A stretch of DNA of 64,000 nucleotides, from contig NZ_WBMR01000009.1 of the NCBI RefSeq assembly GCF_008923365.1, positions 35,614 through 99,613 on the forward strand, given 5' to 3'. A program made the translations under genes and the position numbers. The notes beneath the pieces were generated by a model. The model ran no database searches, was not told the DNA's origin, and was given only the letters and a program-made list of their open reading frames with translations. Positions 59,562 through 64,000 of the stretch are shown here, in pieces. The DNA is from Actinomadura montaniterrae. GTDB lineage: Bacteria > Actinomycetota > Actinomycetes > Streptosporangiales > Streptosporangiaceae. Within the stretch, counting starts at the first letter, position 1, and every line of letters starts with the position of its first letter.

Positions 59562-60056
59562 CTACTGGACGGGGCGGTAGGCGGGTCCGCCGTCGTCGAG
59601 GAGGCGTTCGGCCTCGGCGTAGATCTCCTCGGGGGGCAGGCCGAAGTCGATGGTCTTGCGGAAGGGCTGGGGGACGTCCCGGTCGACGCGCAGGTAGACC
59701 TCGTTGCGGTTGCCCTCGGGGTCGAAGAAGTAGATCCCGAACGCGTTGCCGTGGGTGACCTCCTGCTGCACCTCGACGCCCTCCTCGGCGAACCTGCGGT
59801 GGAACGCGCGGATGTCGTCGAGGGTCTCGACGCGCCAGGAGATCTGGTGCTGCTGCTTGGCGCCGGGCGGGGCGGTGCGGCCGGTCTGGAGCACGAACTC
59901 GTGGTGCTCGACGCCGGGCCGGGAGCTGAGGAAGACGATGCCGATGTCGTCGTCGTGGTCGGTGACGGTCAGGCCGAGGACGCGCTCGTAGAAGTCGCGC
60001 ATCAGCGGGAGGTCGTCGACCCAGAGTCCGGTGTGTCCTAGTTCGGCGATGGCCAT
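59562..60056 (-). CDS. Glyoxalase-fold (VOC) protein, extradiol dioxygenase-like
   Basis: A 164-residue vicinal-oxygen-chelate protein with one full beta-alpha-beta repeat pair. Metal ligands are probably His8 (ELGHTGLWV), His near 71 (QQHQISWRV) and Glu near 119 (EGNRNEVYL), the His-His-Glu triad of type I extradiol dioxygenases. The chain is shorter than classical two-module catechol 2,3-dioxygenases, so it may be a one-module dioxygenase or isomerase. ATG at 60056 has AAGGAG six bases upstream. Divergent from the FAA hydrolase cluster. Confidence 0.85.
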   Translation of the reverse strand: MAIAELGHTGLWVDDLPLMRDFYERVLGLTVTDHDDDIGIVFLSSRPGVEHHEFVLQTGRTAPPGAKQQHQISWRVETLDDIRAFHRRFAEEGVEVQQEVTHGNAFGIYFFDPEGNRNEVYLRVDRDVPQPFRKTIDFGLPPEEIYAEAERLLDDGGPAYRPVQ

Positions 60057-60069
60057 GGACGGCTCCTTG

Positions 60070-60084
60070 TCCTGTTTTACAGGA
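60070..60084. promoter_or_regulatory. Palindrome TCCTGT-TTT-ACAGGA
   Basis: Perfect 6-bp arms, 3-bp spacer, 14 bases upstream of the glyoxalase-fold start. Related ACAGGA half-sites recur at 60177-60186 (ACAGGACAGGA). Probable regulator binding site. Confidence 0.65.
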
Positions 60085-60152
60085 TGCTTCTCCTGAATGT
60101 TGAGCACGCTAGCTCATTGACCCTCGATCGTTCTAGCTCTAGCTTGTATCGA

Positions 60153-60171
60153 AAAGCAGGATCACTGCTTT
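60153..60171. promoter_or_regulatory. Palindrome AAAGCAG-GATCA-CTGCTTT
   Basis: Perfect 7-bp arms with a 5-bp spacer, 22 bp upstream of the FAA-hydrolase start. The region between the two palindromes is AT-enriched with repeated CTAGC motifs. Likely operator for the IclR-family protein. Confidence 0.7.
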
Positions 60172-60193
60172 GATAAACAGGACAGGATGTGGG

Positions 60194-61009
60194 ATGCGGT
60201 TCGTCGCCTACCAGGACGAGGACGGGGCCGGCGCGATCGGCCGGCTCGACGGGACGCGGGTCCACCGGCTGCCCGGCGTCGACCGGATCGACCGCGCGAC
60301 GCGCGATCTGGAGAACACGCCCGCGGCGGAGACGGGCGTGGAGCTGGACGGGTTGACGCTGCTCCCGGTCGTCCGGCCGGAGAAGGTCTTCTGCGTCGGC
60401 CTCAACTACCGCGCGCACGTCGAGGAGACCGGCCGCGACCTGCCGGACTATCCGGTGCTGTTCCCCAAGTTCGCGTCCAGCCTGATCGGGCACGGCGCGC
60501 CGATCACGCTGCCGCCCGAGTCGTCCCAGGTCGACTACGAGGCGGAGCTCGCCGTGGTGATCGGCAAGGGCGGCCGCCGCATCCCGCGCGACCGGGCGTT
60601 CGAGCACGTCCTCGGGTACACGATCGCCAACGACGTCACCATGCGGGACTTCCAGTACAAGACGCATCAGTGGATGCAGGGCAAGGCGTGGGACGCCTCC
60701 ACGCCCCTCGGCCCCGTGCTGGTCACCGCCGACGAGCTCGACCCCGGCAAGCTCGACATCTCGCTGCGGCTGAACGGGCGGGAGATGCAGTCCTCGAACA
60801 CCGAGCGGCTGATCTTCGACGTGCCGCGCCTGGTCGAGGTGACGTCGCAGTTCACGCGGCTGGAGCCGGGGGACGTCATCCTCACCGGGACGCCCGGCGG
60901 CGTCGGGTACCGCCGCGATCCGCAGGTGTTCCTCGCCGGCGGCGACGTCGTCGAGGTGACGATCGGCGGCATCGGCACGCTGCGCAACACCGTCCTCGCC
61001 GAGGCCTGA
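60194..61009 (+). CDS. Fumarylacetoacetate-hydrolase-family protein (acylpyruvase-like)
   Basis: A 271-residue FAH-fold enzyme. Metal ligands are Glu and Asp in VDYEAELAVVIGKGG (about 114-128) and Asp in GYTIANDVTMRD; KVFCVGLNYRAHVEETG and ILTGTPGGVGYRR are the other signatures. The single-domain form hydrolyses acylpyruvates such as fumarylpyruvate or decarboxylates oxaloacetate-like acids, fitting ring-cleavage metabolism. ATG at 60194 follows an AGGA six bases upstream; an earlier in-frame start at 60170 lies in the operator region and is less likely. Confidence 0.9.
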   Translation: MRFVAYQDEDGAGAIGRLDGTRVHRLPGVDRIDRATRDLENTPAAETGVELDGLTLLPVVRPEKVFCVGLNYRAHVEETGRDLPDYPVLFPKFASSLIGHGAPITLPPESSQVDYEAELAVVIGKGGRRIPRDRAFEHVLGYTIANDVTMRDFQYKTHQWMQGKAWDASTPLGPVLVTADELDPGKLDISLRLNGREMQSSNTERLIFDVPRLVEVTSQFTRLEPGDVILTGTPGGVGYRRDPQVFLAGGDVVEVTIGGIGTLRNTVLAEA

Positions 61010-61038
61010 GACTCGCCGAGGCCTGAGAAGGGAAAGCC

Positions 61039-62019
61039 ATGGGCACCGTCAGGGAGAGCTTCGAGACGTTCCCGTTCGACGCGCCGCCGCGCGTGTTCGA
61101 GCGGCGCGAGGAGCAGCTGCTGGGCGATCCGCACGCGCGGCCCGGCGCGCCCCGCATGGGGCGCGACCACCCGCCGATCGAGGTCGTCCACTTCGACGCC
61201 GAGTACGTCCAGCGGGCGTTCGCGCCGCCGCGCGGCGTCTACGAGAGCGACTTCATGCGCCTGGAGTGGCAGACGATGAACGGCCGGCAGCCGTTCTACC
61301 ACCGCAACTGCGACGTGGACGAGATGTCGTTCCAGGTCGCGGGCGTGCGGTCGCTGATGACCGAGTTCGGCACCGTCGACCTGGTGCCGGGCGACTTCTC
61401 CCGCATCCCGGTCGGCGTGGCGCACGACAACTACGGGCGCGAGGACATCCACGTCCTGTTCTACGTCCCGGCTCCGGTCGTCGAGGCGGTGCCGGCGCAG
61501 CGGACGTCGGAGGTGGTGATCCCGCCGTTCGACGGCTGGGAGCCGGGCGAGGTCAACGAGATGATCACCGAGTGCCTCGCCGGTCCCGGCCACGACGTCG
61601 TGCTGGCCCCGGCCGACGAGCGGGCCCTGCTGGAGCAGGCCAAGGGCGAGACCGAGCGGGTCCAGGTGCTGCGCCCGGACGACGCGCCGGGGACGACCTG
61701 GCTCTACCGGTCGTCCCACGTCCTGATCGGGCGGACGGTCGCGGCGGCGTCCGACGGCCGCGTGTACCGCCGGATCCGCAACGCCGAGGAGATCCAGTAC
61801 CAGATCAGCGGGCACCGGACCCTCGTCACGCAGCGCGGCACGGTCGCGCTCGAGCCGGGCGACTTCGTCAAGGTGCCGGTGGGGATCGCGTTCACCTCGA
61901 TCCACCGCGAGCCGAGCGTCCACCTGACGGTCGCGTCGGCGCGCGCGGTCCCGCAGGTCACGGAGGCGACGAGGACGGCCGAGCGGCTGCCCGCGGCCGA
62001 GATCGAGGCGCTGCGATGA
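61039..62019 (+). CDS. Internally duplicated bicupin, possible ring-cleaving dioxygenase
   Basis: A 326-residue protein with two cupin halves related to each other: EMSFQVAGVRSLMTEFGTVD then VPGDFSRIPVGVAHD in the first, EIQYQISGHRTLVTQRGTVA then EPGDFVKVPVGIAFT in the second. The first half keeps metal ligands (His88 in YHRN, Glu95, His129); the second has RIRNAEE and no matching histidines, so only one barrel should bind metal. This recalls homogentisate or gentisate dioxygenases, but no close family recognised. ATG at 61039 follows GAGAAGGGAAA. Confidence 0.82.
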   Translation: MGTVRESFETFPFDAPPRVFERREEQLLGDPHARPGAPRMGRDHPPIEVVHFDAEYVQRAFAPPRGVYESDFMRLEWQTMNGRQPFYHRNCDVDEMSFQVAGVRSLMTEFGTVDLVPGDFSRIPVGVAHDNYGREDIHVLFYVPAPVVEAVPAQRTSEVVIPPFDGWEPGEVNEMITECLAGPGHDVVLAPADERALLEQAKGETERVQVLRPDDAPGTTWLYRSSHVLIGRTVAAASDGRVYRRIRNAEEIQYQISGHRTLVTQRGTVALEPGDFVKVPVGIAFTSIHREPSVHLTVASARAVPQVTEATRTAERLPAAEIEALR

Positions 62020-62705
62020 CGGCGGCGCGGGAGCTGGCGGTCACCGCGAACCGGGCCCTGGCGGCGGCGGGGCAGTCGGACATGGTGTGGGGTCACGCGG
62101 CGGTCCGCGACCCGGACGGGCGCGGCATCTGGATCAAGGCGCCGGGCTGGGGCTTCGAGGAGATCGACGGCGACCGGATCCAGCTCGTGTCGTGGGACGC
62201 CGAGGTCGTCGAGGGCGACGGCGCGCCGCACAAGGAATGCCACATCCACCTGGAGATCCTCCGGCTCCGGCCGGAGCTGCACTGCACGGTCCACTCGCAC
62301 GCGCGGGGGGCCGTCGCGTTCGCCGCGCTGGACACGCCGCTGCTGCCGGTCTCCCATGAGGGGGCGCTGTTCGGCGGCGCGGACGTGCCGCGCTTCACCC
62401 TGACCGGCGGGCTCGTCAGCACTCCGGACCTCGGGCGCGCCCTGGCCGGTGCGCTGGGCGACGCGCCCGCCGCGCTGATGCCCAAGCACGGCCTGGTCGC
62501 CGCCGGGACGAGCGTCCAGGCGGCCGTGATGCACGCCGTCCTGCTCGACGGGGCCTGCCGGACGCAGCTGACGGTGATGGCCGCGGGCCCGGTCAAGGTG
62601 TGGTCGGACGACGCGGAGGCGGCGGCGAAGCGCGGCGAGTGCTGGGCGGAGAGCCAGCTCGACGCGGGATTCGCCTACCTCGCGCGCAAAGACGGCCGCC
62701 CGTGA
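62016..62705 (+). CDS. Class II aldolase/adducin-family protein
   Basis: A 229-residue class II aldolase. Zinc ligands are His in HKECHIHLEI and His/His in TVHSHARGAVAFA, with the fourth ligand His in LMPKHGLVAAG. GHAAVRDPDGRGIWIKAPGWGFEEI is the N-terminal region. These enzymes cleave or decarboxylate hydroxy-keto acids or isomerise sugar phosphates; here a late step on a ring-cleavage product (such as a 4-hydroxy-2-ketoacid) is likely. ATG overlaps the bicupin stop. Confidence 0.88.
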   Translation: MTAARELAVTANRALAAAGQSDMVWGHAAVRDPDGRGIWIKAPGWGFEEIDGDRIQLVSWDAEVVEGDGAPHKECHIHLEILRLRPELHCTVHSHARGAVAFAALDTPLLPVSHEGALFGGADVPRFTLTGGLVSTPDLGRALAGALGDAPAALMPKHGLVAAGTSVQAAVMHAVLLDGACRTQLTVMAAGPVKVWSDDAEAAAKRGECWAESQLDAGFAYLARKDGRP

Positions 62706-64000
62706 CCGCGTCCACGCGACCGCCCGTGCTCATCGTCGGCGCGGGCCCGGTCGGGCTGACCACCGCGAACCTGCTGGCGGCGCGCGGCGTGCCGGTCGTC
62801 CTGGCCGAGCGGAACGCGTCCACCAGCGACGAGGCCAAGGCGATCAGCCTGGACGACGAGTCGCTGCGCACGCTCCAGGCCGCCGGGCTGGACGAGGCCG
62901 TGCTGGAGATCGTCGTGCCCGGAACGGGCACCCGGTACCACGACCGGAAGGGCCGTCCGCTGTTCCAGGCGCGCGGGCCCGAACCGTACCGCCTGGGCCA
63001 TCCGTTCAAAAACCAGTTCGCGCAGCCGGAACTGGAGCGCGTGCTGCTGCAGAACCTCAAGGACCGCGACGGCGTCGACGTCCGGTTCGGCACCCGGCTG
63101 ATCGGGATCGAGGACGGTCCCGGCGGCGCGACCGCCGCCCTGGAGGAGGCCTGCGGCACCCGCACCGAGATGGCGGCGAGCTGGGTGCTCGGCTGCGACG
63201 GCGGCCGCAGCACGGTCCGGGAGCTGGCGGGCATCGGGATGACCGGGACCAGCCACCGGGACGTCTGGCTGGTCGCCGACACCACCGGCGATCCCCACGA
63301 CGAGCGGTACGGCATGCACCTCGGCCGCCCGGACCGGCCGACGGTGATCGTGCCGGGGCGGGACGGCCGCTGCCGGTACGAGTTCCGGCTCCGGCCCGGG
63401 GAGGGCGAGGGCGGCACCCGGCCGGACTTCGCGACCATCGAGCGGCTCGTCTCCCCCTACCGGACGATCACCCCCGAGCAGGTCGAGCGCGCGACGAACT
63501 ACACCTTCAACGCCGTGGTCGCCGACCGGTGGCGCGACGGCCGCCGCTTCCTGCTCGGCGACGCCGCGCACATGATGCCGCCGTTCGCCGGGCAGGGCCT
63601 CAACTCCGGCGTCCGCGACACCGCCAACCTGGCCTGGAAGCTGGCCGAGGTGTGGCACGGCCGCGCGCATGAACGGCTGCTCGACACCTACGAGCCCGAG
63701 CGGCGCCCGCACGCCGAGGCGACCGTCGCGTTCTCCGAGCGGCTCGGGCGGGTGGTGATGACCGTGGACCCGATGCGGGGGCGCCTGCGCGACACCGCCG
63801 TGCGCGCCCTGCTGCTCGTCCCGTGGAGCCGCCGCTACCTGACCGAGATGCGGTTCCGGCCGCGCGCCGTCCACGCCGAGGGCGTCGTGGTCCGGACGGG
63901 GCACGGCGACGAGCGGCTGGTCGGGACGCAGCTCCCGCAGCCGCGCGTGCTCGTCCCGCCGGGGCTGCGCCCGCGGCGGCTCGGCGACGGCCCGGCGCTG
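62702..64000 (+). CDS. FAD-dependent aromatic-ring monooxygenase (MhpA-like), cut by window edge
   Basis: 433 residues are visible of a class A flavin monooxygenase. FAD motifs are GAGPVGLTTANLLAARG (about 11-27), the DG motif CDGGRSTVRE (about 166) and the GD motif LLGDAAHMMPPFAGQGLNSG (about 281-300 in pieces). AGQGLNSGVRDTANLAWKL is typical of MhpA-type hydroxylases of phenylpropionate-like acids. The C-terminal thioredoxin-like part lies beyond the edge. GTG at 62702 overlaps the aldolase stop. It would hydroxylate the ring before cleavage. Confidence 0.9.
   Translation, partial: MTASTRPPVLIVGAGPVGLTTANLLAARGVPVVLAERNASTSDEAKAISLDDESLRTLQAAGLDEAVLEIVVPGTGTRYHDRKGRPLFQARGPEPYRLGHPFKNQFAQPELERVLLQNLKDRDGVDVRFGTRLIGIEDGPGGATAALEEACGTRTEMAASWVLGCDGGRSTVRELAGIGMTGTSHRDVWLVADTTGDPHDERYGMHLGRPDRPTVIVPGRDGRCRYEFRLRPGEGEGGTRPDFATIERLVSPYRTITPEQVERATNYTFNAVVADRWRDGRRFLLGDAAHMMPPFAGQGLNSGVRDTANLAWKLAEVWHGRAHERLLDTYEPERRPHAEATVAFSERLGRVVMTVDPMRGRLRDTAVRALLLVPWSRRYLTEMRFRPRAVHAEGVVVRTGHGDERLVGTQLPQPRVLVPPGLRPRRLGDGPAL

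Noticed and set aside
1..64000. tRNA, rRNA, riboswitch or insertion-sequence features
   Set aside because: I looked for cloverleaf arms, transposase motifs with terminal inverted repeats and known riboswitch cores in the gaps and found none that hold up by eye; a covariance-model search would be decisive.

Overview
The window is very GC-rich (roughly 70-75% by eye) and has strong third-position G/C bias, many GTG starts, dense start-stop overlaps, an mce locus, a DmdR/IdeR-type iron box and many ABC importers. This fits a filamentous actinomycete; a Streptosporangiales genus such as Actinomadura is my guess, but the genus is inference. I saw no rRNA, tRNA, insertion sequence, phage gene or CRISPR array. 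It reads as chromosomal catabolic and transport gene neighbourhoods, with two decayed genes.

Layout. 1-4.8 kb: the N-terminal part of a DUF4132-like protein, then an aldehyde dehydrogenase/GMC oxidoreductase pair divergent from a GbsR-type regulator, with a perfect palindrome between them (choline-to-betaine type module). 4.8-14 kb: a complete mce lipid-import operon on the minus strand (two YrbE permeases, six Mce proteins, one Mce-associated protein). It is divergent from a Tat-exported Lcp/MpaB-type (latex-clearing-like) oxygenase at 14.3-15.5 kb, and two copies of one palindrome lie in the shared 356-bp gap. 15.7-23.8 kb: mixed genes (HemK2-like methyltransferase, CDGSH protein, haem-oxygenase-like enzyme, YbdK-like ligase, decayed methyltransferase, ArsR/MFS efflux pair, iron-boxed flavin-binding protein, DinB-like protein).

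23.9-34.7 kb: a ten-gene minus-strand operon for an aldose, read in transcription order as binding protein, ATPase, permease, zinc dehydrogenase, epimerase-like protein, SDR, galactonate dehydratase (DgoD), KDPG-type aldolase, KDG-type kinase and lactonase. It is divergent from a FadR/DgoR-type regulator. Together these encode uptake and a De Ley-Doudoroff-type route to pyruvate plus triose phosphate.

37.7-49.8 kb: a TetR regulator followed by a ten-gene co-directional operon. It holds a branched-chain-amino-acid-type ABC importer (with a fused permease-ATPase), two sister alpha/beta hydrolases, a CapA-like protein, a class III CoA-transferase and two 2-hydroxyacyl-CoA-dehydratase-like subunits that lack the usual iron-sulfur cysteines. 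I consider this the best candidate for an undescribed pathway. 49.8-58.6 kb: cupin, GlxA-type regulator, hydrolase-LuxR fusion, methyltransferase, DUF6338-like membrane protein, two-component system, membrane-anchored peptidase-like hydrolase, a hydrolase remnant and a SnoaL-like protein.

58.7-64 kb: an IclR-controlled aromatic-type catabolic cluster (glyoxalase/extradiol-dioxygenase-fold protein, FAA hydrolase, internally duplicated bicupin, class II aldolase, FAD monooxygenase cut by the window edge) with palindromes in the divergent promoter region.
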